Positions 25,557 through 34,682 of a stretch of 64,000 nt of DNA are shown one piece after another. This stretch comes from Enterococcus sp. 9E7_DIV0242 (GTDB lineage: Bacteria > Bacillota > Bacilli > Lactobacillales > Enterococcaceae). The DNA lies in NCBI RefSeq assembly GCF_002140975.2, contig NZ_CP147247.1, forward strand, positions 4,205,001-4,269,000, read 5' to 3'. Below the pieces are notes generated by a model, which was given only the letters and a program-made list of their open reading frames with translations, made no database searches and was not told the origin of the DNA. The number at the start of each line of letters is the position of its first letter. Position 1 is the first letter of the stretch. Position numbers and translations under genes: made by a program.

Positions 25557-26106
25557 GCTTATCGAAAAACAGGAGCTGTGTCAGAGTGAGGAGCGACTTT
25601 TAGTAGAGAAAAAAATAGTAAAGACTCTGGAATGGTTAGTCATTCGAAAGGATTTCTGGCATCTGTCTCAGGCGGAAATATTACTGCACGCTAAAGTTAG
25701 CAAACAAGATTTTTTAGGATGGTATAGGAATAAATATGACTTTTTAGATGGAATCAATCAAAGCTATCTGGCTACATTATTGAAAGATATTCCCAATGTT
25801 CTTGTGCGAAAGGACTATACTTGTTTCTTTCAGAGTATATCAAAGCTGATAAACATGGAATCAGCAACCGTACTTTCGTTACTTTTTTCAATCAATCGGG
25901 GGAAGCCGTTACCAAGCTTTTATACACTGGAAAAGAGAATAACCGATGTGTTTGTCAAAAGGACAGAACATTCACCGCTACTGACTGCCAGCTCAGCTAC
26001 AAAAACAGTAGGGTATCTTTTGAGCGAAAGCTTAGCTACTGCAGCTGTAACAAAGGATTTTAGCGGCATTCGTTTATTAGTAGAGGCATTGAACGCATTG
26101 GTCTAA
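25549..26106 (+). CDS. TetR-like regulator
   Basis: A 185-residue protein. Residues 20-75 resemble a TetR DNA-binding domain (LSQAEILLHAKVSKQDFLGWY, then NKYDFLDGIN), although the match is weak. The rest is helical. GGAG lies 6 bases before ATG 25549, which sits inside the end of the upstream gene, implying coupling. A second regulator under MerR control would make a two-step switch. Alternative: a degenerate TetR with no DNA target. Confidence 0.65.
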   Translation: MIELIEKQELCQSEERLLVEKKIVKTLEWLVIRKDFWHLSQAEILLHAKVSKQDFLGWYRNKYDFLDGINQSYLATLLKDIPNVLVRKDYTCFFQSISKLINMESATVLSLLFSINRGKPLPSFYTLEKRITDVFVKRTEHSPLLTASSATKTVGYLLSESLATAAVTKDFSGIRLLVEALNALV

Positions 26107-26230
26107 AATCGGTTGTTTATGCTTAATCAGTAGACTCAGTATCATCAGCCAAACATTCAGCATGAAAATCAATTTTTCTGATGGATTAAAAACAAAAGAA
26201 GATAAAATGGAATTTTCTTTAAGAAAGTAT

Positions 26231-26259
26231 TTGACAATCTAAAAGAAGTTCTATAAAAT
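26231..26259 (+). promoter_or_regulatory. Promoter of the met transport operon
   Basis: TTGACA, 17 bases, TAAAAT: a near-consensus promoter directly upstream of the first T-box. Confidence 0.8.
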
Positions 26260-26289
26260 ACTAATCAACACTTAATAAAACATCTGTTG

Positions 26290-26538
26290 ACGAGAAGAGT
26301 AAGCTTGGTTTATCTTTTTAGAGAGTCTCTGGTTGGTGAAAAGAGATAAGATAGAAAGGCTGAAGATGGTCTCTGAGGAAAAGTTGTTGATAGGTAAGCA
26401 ACTTCGGGCGGCACCCGTTATCCATGCAGCAAGTTAAAACATGACTTGAGTAGAGAGAAGCAAGTGATTTGCTTCAAAAAAAGGTGGTACCGCGACTATT
26501 TCGCCCTTTTACTGATGAATCAGTAGAAGGGCTTTTTG
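26290..26538 (+). ncRNA. T-box leader 1, probably methionine-specific
   Basis: The conserved T-box sequence AGGTGGTACCGCG is at 26482-26494, followed by the terminator stem GCCCTT-TACTGA with its complement and a T-run (26503-26538). The likely specifier loop on the 3' side of stem I reads GAAGATGGTC, giving AUG, in keeping with the downstream metNIQ genes. Uncharged tRNA-Met would favour read-through. The 5' boundary is approximate. Confidence 0.88.
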
Positions 26539-26559
26539 TTTGTCTGAATAGGACAAGCG

Positions 26560-26867
26560 ACGAAAATAAATCAAAGAATAACGCGTAGAGATGGAAAGTA
26601 CATACGAAAAGCATCAGACAGAGAGCCTGTGAAAGCTGAGAACAGGCGGTGAAGGACGTATGGAAAATGGCCATTGAGCAGCGCTCCGAGTGGAGAAATC
26701 CATAAGGCGGCGACGGGGGCACCCGTTATCGTGCTAGAGTATAAACAGCGATTTAGCTGTCGTACTTGATAAGTGTATTTATGTGAATAAATACTGAAGT
26801 GAGGTGGTAACACGCAGAAGGCGTCCTCAAGTGTACAAATTTTTGTGCATTTGAGGATGCCTTTTTC
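26560..26867 (+). ncRNA. T-box leader 2, in tandem
   Basis: A second T-box (AGGTGGTAACACG at 26802-26814) follows the first terminator by about 270 bases. Its stem I is closed near CATACG (26602) with CGTATG (26658), and the adjacent loop reads GAAAATGGCC, again consistent with AUG. The terminator stem AGGCGTCCTCAAGTG with its partner and T-run is at 26818-26867. Two T-boxes in series should tighten control of the operon. Confidence 0.87.
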
Positions 26868-26946
26868 TATTGAAAAAGCGCAACAAACAGTCAACAGTGA
26901 GCGGTGTATACGAACAGCTCTTGAATAAATCGTGGGGTGAAGAAAT

Positions 26947-28017
26947 ATGATCGAGTTAAAACAAGTAAATGTGACGTTTCAGGAAAAGCAAAAAAAGATA
27001 GAGGCAGTGAAGGATGTTTCTCTGACTGTCGAGAAAGGTGACGTATTCGGAATCGTTGGCTACTCTGGTGCGGGGAAAAGTACGTTGGTTCGTGTGATCA
27101 ACTTGCTCCAACGGCCAAGTGGTGGTGAGGTCATTATCAATGGTCGAAATCTGCTAAGTTTTTCAGCAAAGCAATTGCGAGAGCAACGTAAAAAAATTGG
27201 CATGATCTTTCAACACTTCAATCTGATGAATGAACGAACAGTCTTTGACAATGTAGATTTTTCCCTGAAATATTCTGGGTTAAAAAAAGAAGAACGAAAG
27301 GGGAAAATCGAGAAGTTGCTGCAGCTGGTTGGGTTAGAGGAAAAACAGGAAGCCTATCCTAGCCAGCTGTCCGGTGGGCAGAAGCAGCGGGTAGCAATTG
27401 CCAGAGCCTTGGCAAATGATCCGGAAATATTGCTGTGTGATGAAGCGACCAGCGCGCTTGATCCAAAGACGACCAACCAAATCTTGGATCTGTTGAAAAA
27501 ACTGAATCGAGAGTTGGGTCTGACGATTGTTTTGATTACTCATGAAATGCAGGTAGTCAAAGCAGTTTGTAACCGAGTTGCTGTGATGGAAGATGGAAAA
27601 GTCATTGAAGAAAACAATATTGTTGCAGTATTCAGCGATCCACAAAAAGAATTGACCAAAGACTTTATTCGGACGGCCGCTCATATCGATCAAGCGTTGG
27701 AAACGATTCTTGAACATCCGACACTAACGAATTTAACCGAGCATGAGGAGCTAGTGGAATTATCCTATGTGGGAGAGCAAACGAGTGAACCGTTGATTGC
27801 ACAGCTATTCAGCAATTATCAAGTCGTAACAAACATCTTGTATGGGAATGTAGAAATTGTACAGCAAGTGCCTATCGGCCGTTTAATCGTCGTTCTTTCA
27901 GGAGAAGAAACACAACGGGAAAAAGCTAGAGCTTACCTCCTAGAACAACAAGTAAAGGTCACTATATTAAAACACGTACAAGAAAATCAAGTAGAACGAG
28001 CATTTCGGGTGATTTAA
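26947..28017 (+). CDS. metN: Methionine ABC transporter ATPase
   Basis: ATPase of the methionine importer, 356 residues. Walker [11 protein letters not shown]-loop, signature [13 protein letters not shown] and Walker [13 protein letters not shown] are intact. A C-terminal NIL-type regulatory domain (about 270-350) follows, where methionine binds to inhibit transport in relatives. It is the first structural gene after the tandem T-boxes, with metI and metQ downstream. A weak RBS (GGGGTGAAG) precedes ATG 26947. Confidence 0.95.
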   Translation: MIELKQVNVTFQEKQKKIEAVKDVSLTVEKGDVFGIVGYSGAGKSTLVRVINLLQRPSGGEVIINGRNLLSFSAKQLREQRKKIGMIFQHFNLMNERTVFDNVDFSLKYSGLKKEERKGKIEKLLQLVGLEEKQEAYPSQLSGGQKQRVAIARALANDPEILLCDEATSALDPKTTNQILDLLKKLNRELGLTIVLITHEMQVVKAVCNRVAVMEDGKVIEENNIVAVFSDPQKELTKDFIRTAAHIDQALETILEHPTLTNLTEHEELVELSYVGEQTSEPLIAQLFSNYQVVTNILYGNVEIVQQVPIGRLIVVLSGEETQREKARAYLLEQQVKVTILKHVQENQVERAFRVI

Positions 28018-28077
28018 AAACAGGAAGAATAATCCGAAGTACCAAATTATAGAAAATAATAAAGGAGTAGTACACAT

Positions 28078-28758
28078 ATGCAAAAATTTTTAGAAACAAC
28101 CTTTCCTAACGTTCTTCAGTTGAAACAAGAATTTATCGACAGTACATTGGAAACACTCTATATGGTTTTCTGGACAGCGTTGGGCGCAGGAATTTTAGGT
28201 ATCCTCTTAGGCGTTATTCTAGTGACAACAGCACCTAAAGGAATATTTGCCAATCAAGCACTGTACAGCGTTTTAGAAAAGATCATCAATGTCTGCCGGT
28301 CTATTCCATTTATTATAATGCTAGCATTGATTCAACCAATCACACGTTTTCTAGCAGGAACAACGATTGGTACAACTGCTGCATTAGTACCACTAATCGT
28401 TGGGGTAACACCATTTTTTGCCAGACAGATAGAAAATGCTTTGTTGGAGGTCGATCAGGGCATCATTGAAGCGGCAGAAGCGATGGGAACGAGTCCTTTG
28501 GGGATTGTTTTCAGGGTTTATCTAGTTGAAGGTTTACCTAGTATTATCAGAGTTTCTGCAGTAACAGTAATCAATCTTATTGGTTTGACAGCTATGGCGG
28601 GAGCAATTGGGGCTGGCGGCCTCGGAAACTTGGCAATCACAAGAGGCTATAATCGATTTCAGACAGATGTTACGATTGCAGCCACAGCAATTATTTTAAT
28701 TCTGGTTTTTCTAAGCCAATTTATCAGTAATCAATTAATCAAGCGAACATCTCATTAA
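28078..28758 (+). CDS. metI: Methionine ABC transporter permease
   Basis: A 226-residue MetI-type permease with five membrane helices and the EAA loop (EAAEAMGTSPLGIVF) that docks on MetN. AAAGGAG lies upstream of ATG 28078. It is between metN and metQ. Confidence 0.94.
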   Translation: MQKFLETTFPNVLQLKQEFIDSTLETLYMVFWTALGAGILGILLGVILVTTAPKGIFANQALYSVLEKIINVCRSIPFIIMLALIQPITRFLAGTTIGTTAALVPLIVGVTPFFARQIENALLEVDQGIIEAAEAMGTSPLGIVFRVYLVEGLPSIIRVSAVTVINLIGLTAMAGAIGAGGLGNLAITRGYNRFQTDVTIAATAIILILVFLSQFISNQLIKRTSH

Positions 28759-28781
28759 TTTAAAGAAAAGAGGAAAATAAT

Positions 28782-29615
28782 ATGAAAAAGACAGTGAAAA
28801 TTTTAGCAGCAGTTGCATTAGCAGGATTGGTATTGGCGGGCTGTTCATCTGGAAGTGCAAAAAGTAATAAAACAGAAACAGTCAAATTAGGTGTTGTCGG
28901 AGCGAATAATGAGGTCTGGGAATCGGTAAAAGATCGCCTGAAGGATGAGGATATCAATTTAGAAATCATCGAATTCTCTGATTATACGCAACCAAATGCA
29001 GCCTTAGCTGAAAAGGAAATCGATTTAAACTCCTTCCAGCATCAGATATTTTTAGATAACTACAATACTGAGCATAAAACTGATCTCGTCTCCATTGGGA
29101 ATACGGTCAGCGCACCATTAGGAATTTATTCAGACAAAATCAAAGATGTCAAAGAGCTTGAGGATGGAGCTGAAATCGCTATACCAAATGATACAACAAA
29201 TGGAGGACGGGCATTGTTATTACTCCAAAGTGCTGGACTGATCAAGGTAGACCCTGAGAAACAGCAAATACCAACAGTCAACGATATCACAGAAAACAAA
29301 CAGAACTTAAAAATCACTGAATTGGATGCAGCTCAAACTGCGCGAGCATTACAAGATGTAGCTGCTTCAGTCATCAATAGTGGAATGGCTGTAGATGCCG
29401 GCTTTGTTCCAACTGAGGATGCCATTTACTTGGAGCCAGTCGATGAAAAATCCAAGCCTTATGTTAACATCATTGTTGCAAGAAAAGAAGATGAAGAAAA
29501 TGAGCTTTATCAAAAAGTCGTTGATGCTTATCAACAGGAGGAAACAAAGAAGGTTATCGAAGAGACATCAAAAGGATCAAGTGTTCCAGCATGGGAAACA
29601 TTTGGACGTAACTAA
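28782..29615 (+). CDS. metQ: Methionine-binding lipoprotein (NlpA family)
   Basis: Substrate-binding lipoprotein of 277 residues. Signal peptide ends in LAGC with Cys21. The NlpA domain carries the typical ALAEKEIDLNSFQHQ and GIYSDKIKD segments. It delivers methionine (and possibly peptides or D-methionine) to MetNI. 23-base gap after metI; GAGG before the ATG. Confidence 0.94.
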   Translation: MKKTVKILAAVALAGLVLAGCSSGSAKSNKTETVKLGVVGANNEVWESVKDRLKDEDINLEIIEFSDYTQPNAALAEKEIDLNSFQHQIFLDNYNTEHKTDLVSIGNTVSAPLGIYSDKIKDVKELEDGAEIAIPNDTTNGGRALLLLQSAGLIKVDPEKQQIPTVNDITENKQNLKITELDAAQTARALQDVAASVINSGMAVDAGFVPTEDAIYLEPVDEKSKPYVNIIVARKEDEENELYQKVVDAYQQEETKKVIEETSKGSSVPAWETFGRN

Positions 29616-29639
29616 TCACAAATCAGGAGGAATCAGACA

Positions 29640-30830
29640 ATGAGTATAGCTGTAGAAAAAAGTATCAGAGAAGATGTGTTAGCAGGAAAAGAAGAGGTCA
29701 TTGCGTTACGCAGACATTTTCATCAATATCCGGAAGCAAGCCTGAAAGAATATGAAACAATCAAGAAAATAAAAGAAGAGCTGACTAAATTGGCTATCCC
29801 TTATGTAGCAGTTGGTGAAACAGGTGTGCTGGGCACAATCGAAGGAAATAAACCGGGAAAAACAATTTTGCTTCGTGCGGATATTGATGCATTGGAGCTA
29901 GAAGATCGAACAGGTAAAGAATATCAATCTAAAAATCCGGGCTTGAATCATGCCTGCGGACATGATGGGCATGCGGCCGCATTGTTAGGTGCTGCCAAAA
30001 TTTTGAAGAGTCGTCAAGCGGATTTTTCGGGAAAAATTCTGTTGGCATTTCAACCTGCGGAAGAAATCGGTGCAGGGGCCTGTCAATTTGTGGATGGGGG
30101 ATTTGTAGAAAATGTCGATCGAGTATTTGGGATTCATTTAGATTCTAGTGTAGAGGTTGGCAAGCTTGTCGCAACGCCGGGACCTACAAATGCGTCATGT
30201 GATATTTTCAAGATTGAAGTGGAAGGGTTCAGTAGCCATGTAGCTCAGCCAGATGTGGGACGAGATGCTGCATTAGCAGCAGCAAGTATTGTTGTGGAGT
30301 TACAAAAAATTGTGGCGCGTGAGGTTTCTCCGTTGGATACAGTAGTAGTCGGAATCGGTGTGATCAAAGCCGGGACGCGATACAATATTGTTGCAAGCCA
30401 TGCAGAAATCGAAGGAACGGTGCGAACGTTTAGCCATGAAACACGGGCCTTTGTTTTGAAGCGTGTGGAGGAAATAGCCAATCAAATTGCTGAGGCTCAT
30501 CGTACAAAGATTTCTAATTTCTCTGTTTATGATGCAGCAGGTCCATTGATTAATGAAGAAGAATCGACAGAGCTCGCGCAACTTGTGGCGGCTGATATCG
30601 TTGGAGCAGAAAATGTGATCAAGGCTCATCCGAAAAGTCTTGGAGCAGATGATTTTGCTGATTTCCTGAGTAAAGCACCGGGCGTTTATGGTCGTGTGGG
30701 TACGCGTAATTTAAAAAATGAAGACACACAGTTTGGCCATCATCATGAGCAATTTGATATTGATGAGGATGGGTTAGCGTATGCAACAGAGTACCATGTG
30801 CAATACGCGCTGCGCTATCTTTCGGAATAG
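29640..30830 (+). CDS. M20 family amidohydrolase/deacylase
   Basis: Zinc amidohydrolase of 396 residues, M20D group. The metal site HACGHDGH is at 104-111, with a Glu-Glu pair in PAEEIGAG and a dimerisation domain from about 180 to 290. Relatives release amino acids from N-acyl or N-acetyl precursors. As the last gene of the methionine operon (24-base gap), an N-acyl-methionine or related sulfur-compound substrate is plausible, but only inferred from context. Confidence 0.88.
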   Translation: MSIAVEKSIREDVLAGKEEVIALRRHFHQYPEASLKEYETIKKIKEELTKLAIPYVAVGETGVLGTIEGNKPGKTILLRADIDALELEDRTGKEYQSKNPGLNHACGHDGHAAALLGAAKILKSRQADFSGKILLAFQPAEEIGAGACQFVDGGFVENVDRVFGIHLDSSVEVGKLVATPGPTNASCDIFKIEVEGFSSHVAQPDVGRDAALAAASIVVELQKIVAREVSPLDTVVVGIGVIKAGTRYNIVASHAEIEGTVRTFSHETRAFVLKRVEEIANQIAEAHRTKISNFSVYDAAGPLINEEESTELAQLVAADIVGAENVIKAHPKSLGADDFADFLSKAPGVYGRVGTRNLKNEDTQFGHHHEQFDIDEDGLAYATEYHVQYALRYLSE

Positions 30831-30835
30831 AAAAT

Positions 30836-30882
30836 GAAAAATCAGCCGCTACCCCTTGTTGCTTGGGTAGCGACTGATTTTT
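30836..30882. terminator. Bidirectional terminator met operon/usp
   Basis: AAATCAGCCGCTACCC pairs with GGGTAGCGACTGATTT around a 10-base loop, with A and T flanks. Confidence 0.9.
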
Positions 30883-31316
30883 TATTCTTTGATGACCAGC
30901 ACATTACATGGCGCATTTTGGACAACGTAATTGGTTGTGGTACCAATGGCATTTTCTGTAAGACGACCTTTTCCGGTAGCACCAATAACGATCAAATCAA
31001 CATTTTCTTCCGTTGGGACAGAGGAAGAAATGTATTCTTTGGGATTTCCGATTTCAACGATTGGCTTGACTGCTGTCAGTCCTTGATCAATTGCATAATC
31101 GACATGATCCTCCATTTCTTTTCTGACCAGTTCTTTTTCTTCTGCTAGAACCTTTGAAAAGGCGAAAGAGCTATGACTGATGGCATTTTCATCAATAATT
31201 GATAGGATATACAGCTCGGCGTCATTTTTTACAGCAAGTGCAACGGCATGTCTCAAAGCTAGCTCGGCATTTTTCGATCCATCAACGGCGACTAAAATTT
31301 TTTCATACATATTCAT
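30882..31316 (-). CDS. Universal stress protein, UspA family
   Basis: A 144-residue UspA-fold protein. The N-terminal KILVAVDGSKNAELAL strand and the ATP-binding GATGKGRLTENAIGTTTNYV loop near 112-131 are clear, so it probably belongs to the ATP-binding class. The start is set at an ATG (31316) giving the usual short N-terminus; the upstream in-frame ATG at 31343 lies before the AGGAG site. Single gene, with a terminator shared with the amidohydrolase gene. Confidence 0.88.
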   Translation of the reverse strand: MNMYEKILVAVDGSKNAELALRHAVALAVKNDAELYILSIIDENAISHSSFAFSKVLAEEKELVRKEMEDHVDYAIDQGLTAVKPIVEIGNPKEYISSSVPTEENVDLIVIGATGKGRLTENAIGTTTNYVVQNAPCNVLVIKE

Positions 31317-31570
31317 GGTGAGATTCATCTCCTTCTGATCCATTCAAAATTTTCACAAATCAAACGACTGTAAGAAAGCTATTGCTTGAGAACATCAAAC
31401 GCAAATGTAACCCTTTTCTTCTTTTGTACAAATCAAGTATAGCATGAAAAAAACAGAATGAGGAAATGAAACCTATCAGCCAGTACGAAAAAAAGGTTGA
31501 TAGATGGGACTTTTTTTGATAATAAAAAAACTTAAAGTAATAGGTAATTTTAGCGGAACCGATAGAAGGA

Positions 31571-31800
31571 TCGGTCTGGGACATAATTAAATTCCCAGAT
31601 TTTTAGTACTTTTGAAACCGAATAAATGGTGTTCCAGTCTCTTTGTGTTTCGAGAATTTCAATGAAGTAAGAATCGTAAACACAAAAGCAACTTCTCTAC
31701 GTGTTGCTCTGCATACAGTTTCACTAAAAAAATTGAAAGTGGAACTAGCATTCATAGGACCTAAGCTGTGCCGAGTAATCGCAGGCTACATCTTGAAAAT
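31571..31800 (-). repeat. Repeat family member A (inverted, diverged)
   Basis: Reading the minus strand, this segment matches the 3' part of the repeat at 33221: CTGGGACATAA with its TCCCAG partner, then GAATAAATGGTG and a CCTAAGCTG-type block. Spacing and base identity are both much eroded. The right boundary is uncertain. See the repeat finding. Confidence 0.5.
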
Positions 31801-31857
31801 AGACCGAATAATCCCAAAATAGCTCTTCCTATTTTTGAGATTATTCGGTCTATTTCT
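31797..31857 (-). terminator. Terminator of the lipoprotein gene
   Basis: A long near-perfect hairpin (AATAGACCGAATAATC with its complement, loop CTCTTC) follows the minus-strand lipoprotein gene. Confidence 0.85.
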
Positions 31858-31890
31858 CGGGAAATGAACACTATTTTCAAAGCTTAGGTG

Positions 31891-32358
31891 TTATTTTTTA
31901 GTATATCCTTGTGCTTCGAAATCTGCTACGGTTTGCTCGAAGCTAATATTAGTTGAGTCAGAGCCTACAATAAGAGAACTGATTGCCGCATTATCTGCTT
32001 TTTTCAAGTCTAAAGACATTTCGATACGGAGCGCGTCTTCTGTAAAGGTTGTTTTTAGGGAAGTTCCTTCACCGCCATCGTATTCACCATACTGTGAAGT
32101 GATTTGTTCGTTTATTTGTTCTTTCATTTCATCTGTAAGCTCATCTTCAACACCAAAATAAGAGAGTGGATATTCCATTGTTTGATCTACTTTTGTTAGC
32201 TTATCTCCTACATGTGTGAATGTGGCTTCATGGTTCATTTCATCTTGATTCATTACATATGTTGCTGTTTCTGACTTACTGTTTGAGCTGCTGCAAGCTG
32301 CTAATCCAAAAGTAATAATCAGTGTAACAACCCCCAATAATAGTCCATTCTTTTTCAT
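31891..32358 (-). CDS. DUF1307/YehR-like lipoprotein
   Basis: A 155-residue predicted lipoprotein: signal peptide with lipobox LAAC at Cys22, then a domain like DUF1307 (YehR family), with the KVDQTMEYPL and SLKTTFTEDALRIEMSLDL segments. Start ATG 32358 follows AAAGGAG on the minus strand; the frame is open much further upstream but without a ribosome site. Divergent from a TetR gene 76 bases away, which is its likely regulator. Function of the family is unknown. Confidence 0.85.
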   Translation of the reverse strand: MKKNGLLLGVVTLIITFGLAACSSSNSKSETATYVMNQDEMNHEATFTHVGDKLTKVDQTMEYPLSYFGVEDELTDEMKEQINEQITSQYGEYDGGEGTSLKTTFTEDALRIEMSLDLKKADNAAISSLIVGSDSTNISFEQTVADFEAQGYTKK

Positions 32359-32434
32359 TTTTTTCTCCTTTGAATTTTTTCTCAAATTGACTATCCAGCT
32401 GAACATCTGTAAAATAATCAATTTGGAGGCACTT

Positions 32435-33040
32435 ATGAATAATTTATTATCAAGTAATACAAAAGAAACCATTCAGGCTACGTTGTTGAAGCTTTTAGTT
32501 GATCGGCCAATAGAGCAGATTACTGTGACACAAATTGCTGCGCAAACATTTATCAGCCGTGTTCATTTTTATAATTGCTTTACTGATAAATATGATGTTT
32601 TAGAAACAATCAAGCAACAGTTTTTGTTGTCATTTAAACTAATTCTTGCTGAGAATACAGATTATTTGAAAAATTATAAATCATATTCAGATGCCAAGAC
32701 ACGTGAGTTGTTGTATCTGAATGCGTTGAAAAATATCAACTATATAAAGAAGCACCATATACATATCCAACTCTTGATAAAAAATGACCCAGTGTTTTTA
32801 GAAGAGTTTTATACTAGCTACTATGAACATTTCTTAACAGCTGTTCCTCAAGAGCTGACAGCTGAAGAGCATTTGATAGTGATCCATTATATGACACGGG
32901 GGATTTTTCATGCCGTGTTTGAAGTTTGGCTGGCTGATCAGTGTCAAGAAACTCCTGAAAAAGTAGCAGCTGACGTTATTGATTTGCTTATGGTATCCTT
33001 CAAAAATATTTGTGAAAAGACAACAAATAATCGGCGTTGA
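32435..33040 (+). CDS. TetR/AcrR family regulator
   Basis: A 201-residue TetR-type protein with an N-terminal HTH (TVTQIAAQTFISRVHFYNCF, about 30-49) followed by KYDVLETIKQQ. The C-terminal half matches the TetR group with a conserved FHAVFEVWL-type helix. ATG 32435 follows GGAGG by 6 bases. Divergent to the lipoprotein gene, so autoregulation of that intergenic region is likely. Confidence 0.87.
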   Translation: MNNLLSSNTKETIQATLLKLLVDRPIEQITVTQIAAQTFISRVHFYNCFTDKYDVLETIKQQFLLSFKLILAENTDYLKNYKSYSDAKTRELLYLNALKNINYIKKHHIHIQLLIKNDPVFLEEFYTSYYEHFLTAVPQELTAEEHLIVIHYMTRGIFHAVFEVWLADQCQETPEKVAADVIDLLMVSFKNICEKTTNNRR

Positions 33041-33220
33041 ATTGGTCTCATGCATTACCTTCATTAGCATATCATACTGCTATTACCAATACAGTTTACA
33101 AATGATGTGAGAGTGTAAAGAGTTCCTGCTTTCTGCTTGATTCTGCATAATTTTCAAGAAGATTTTTCAGTCGTAAATATAGCGGAAATAGTAATACAAG
33201 TAGTGTAACCAGAGGAAAAA

Positions 33221-33608
33221 GGTTGGGACAGAAGCGGTTAGCTTCAAGCACCAAAAGTAGGTACTTTTCATCATCTGTTCTGCTCAAAAGAGCAATCACT
33301 GTGATTCTAAGCAATAAGGCGGAATTTACGAAAATGACAAGAGAAACACGGGATGTTCCATTCCGATGTTGATTGATTCCTACTTGGTGCCTCATCACAA
33401 ATTTTTGTTGACCAAGTAGGTGTTGTTCATCATCTATTTTGCGTACAAACTAGTGATTCTCAACAATTTTGGCTTATTGTCGAAGAGCCTTGAAACACAG
33501 TGGTTTACCACTGATGCATTCTCGCTTGTGGCTCGTCGCAGTTTAGGGCCTACGAGTATTGAGCGGACATCGACGCAGTTCGCTGCTAGTAGTTGCTTCT
33601 GACCCACC
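33221..33608 (+). repeat. Repeat family member B (long form)
   Basis: The element starts GGTTGGGACAGAAG and ends CTTCTGACCCACC, imperfect inverted ends. Its first about 190 bases are nearly identical to the copy at 52221. An extra block of about 160 bases is inserted before the 3' end. It is followed by a terminator-like hairpin at 33632. The open frame on its minus strand is not considered a gene. Confidence 0.85.
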
Positions 33609-33631
33609 ATTTATTCGGATTTAGGCATGCT

Positions 33632-33670
33632 AAAAGTCCGAGAAATTATTTATGTCCTGGACTCTTTTTC
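33632..33670 (+). terminator. Hairpin following repeat B
   Basis: AAAAGTCC pairs with GGACT after a 16-base loop and continues into CTTTTTC; the same position after other repeat copies also carries a terminator. Confidence 0.6.
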
Positions 33671-33812
33671 TATTTGATGCAGATAAGGTATCCGAAAAAT
33701 ATCTCCAATAAGAACTGTGTCTATTTTTACTGGTATCTAATCATGCTACAATAATTGTATAAATTTTGTGTTGGTCCCTATACAAAGTATGAAGAAGAAG
33801 TGGAGGACGTGT

Positions 33813-34658
33813 ATGATAAAACAAAACAGTCTTCATTCAATTAGTGCTGAAAGAGATGTTATTGATGGAAACGACAAATTTGCGTATGTATTACCAAATG
33901 AATCATTGAGGCAATGGATTTCCAACTTTACACTATCCTTTCCAGATAAAGAAAGTATTTCTGATAATTATACGATCCTGCCGCATGGAAGTGTGACTCT
34001 GGTTTATTACTATAATGACAGTGGTCTGCATAGCATGCTTTTCGGTGCAACTACGCAATCAAGAATTGTTGGTGAGCTGGCGAATAAGTGTGAGGTTATT
34101 TTCATTATTGAATTTCAACCGGCCGGCTTTTTCCCATTTAGCGGTGTGAAGCAAAAGGATTTACTAAATGAGATTCATTCGTTATCCGAGATGAATCCTC
34201 TCGTTGATTCAAAAATAAAAGAATTATTTTTAAAAGAAGAGTCAGCAGAGGCTCTATTTTTGAAGGTTGAAAAACTGTTATCTGAAAGTATTCAGACCAA
34301 CTATCCGTCTGCATTGACTTCTGCCATCCATCTGATTATCCAAAAATCAGGCATGATTTCTTCAAAAGAAATTTCTACGGCTGTTTCATATAGCGACCGA
34401 CATCTGAATCGATTTTTCAATGAGCATTTAGGCATCAGCATGAAAGCCTTTGCCCGCATTGTTAGGGTCAATCATGCCTTACGTCTGCTGAATGATCCTC
34501 AAAAATCACTGTCAGCAATTCTAAACGAGCTCGAGTATTACGACAGTTCTCATTTCATCAAGGATTTCAAAATAGTTTGTGGGATTACCCCGCAGGACTA
34601 TCGAAAAAAGATGTCCGATTTTTACAGTGAAGTTGCTAAATTTCCGTTCTATACTTAG
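33813..34658 (+). CDS. AraC-family transcriptional regulator
   Basis: A 281-residue regulator. The C-terminal AraC double HTH is clear (KEISTAVSYSDRHLNRFFNE, about 190-209, then SLSAILNELEYYDSSHFIKDFKI). The N-terminal about 150 residues form a sensor domain with FQPAGFFPFSG, similar to DUF6597-type domains. GGAGG lies 7 bases before ATG 33813; the in-frame upstream start at 33768 has no such site. Likely controls or is co-transcribed with the VOC gene 24 bases downstream. Confidence 0.88.
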   Translation: MIKQNSLHSISAERDVIDGNDKFAYVLPNESLRQWISNFTLSFPDKESISDNYTILPHGSVTLVYYYNDSGLHSMLFGATTQSRIVGELANKCEVIFIIEFQPAGFFPFSGVKQKDLLNEIHSLSEMNPLVDSKIKELFLKEESAEALFLKVEKLLSESIQTNYPSALTSAIHLIIQKSGMISSKEISTAVSYSDRHLNRFFNEHLGISMKAFARIVRVNHALRLLNDPQKSLSAILNELEYYDSSHFIKDFKIVCGITPQDYRKKMSDFYSEVAKFPFYT

Positions 34659-34682
34659 CTATAGAAGAAAGGAAGATGAACG

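Noticed and set aside
31891..32472. Longer start for the DUF1307 lipoprotein
   Set aside because: The signal peptide with AAAGGAG begins at 32358. The upstream frame overlaps the divergent TetR start region.
33096..33398. Minus-strand frame conserved with 52105-52359
   Set aside because: The similarity comes from the shared intergenic repeat. The frames begin and end differently, lack ribosome sites and look like a by-product.
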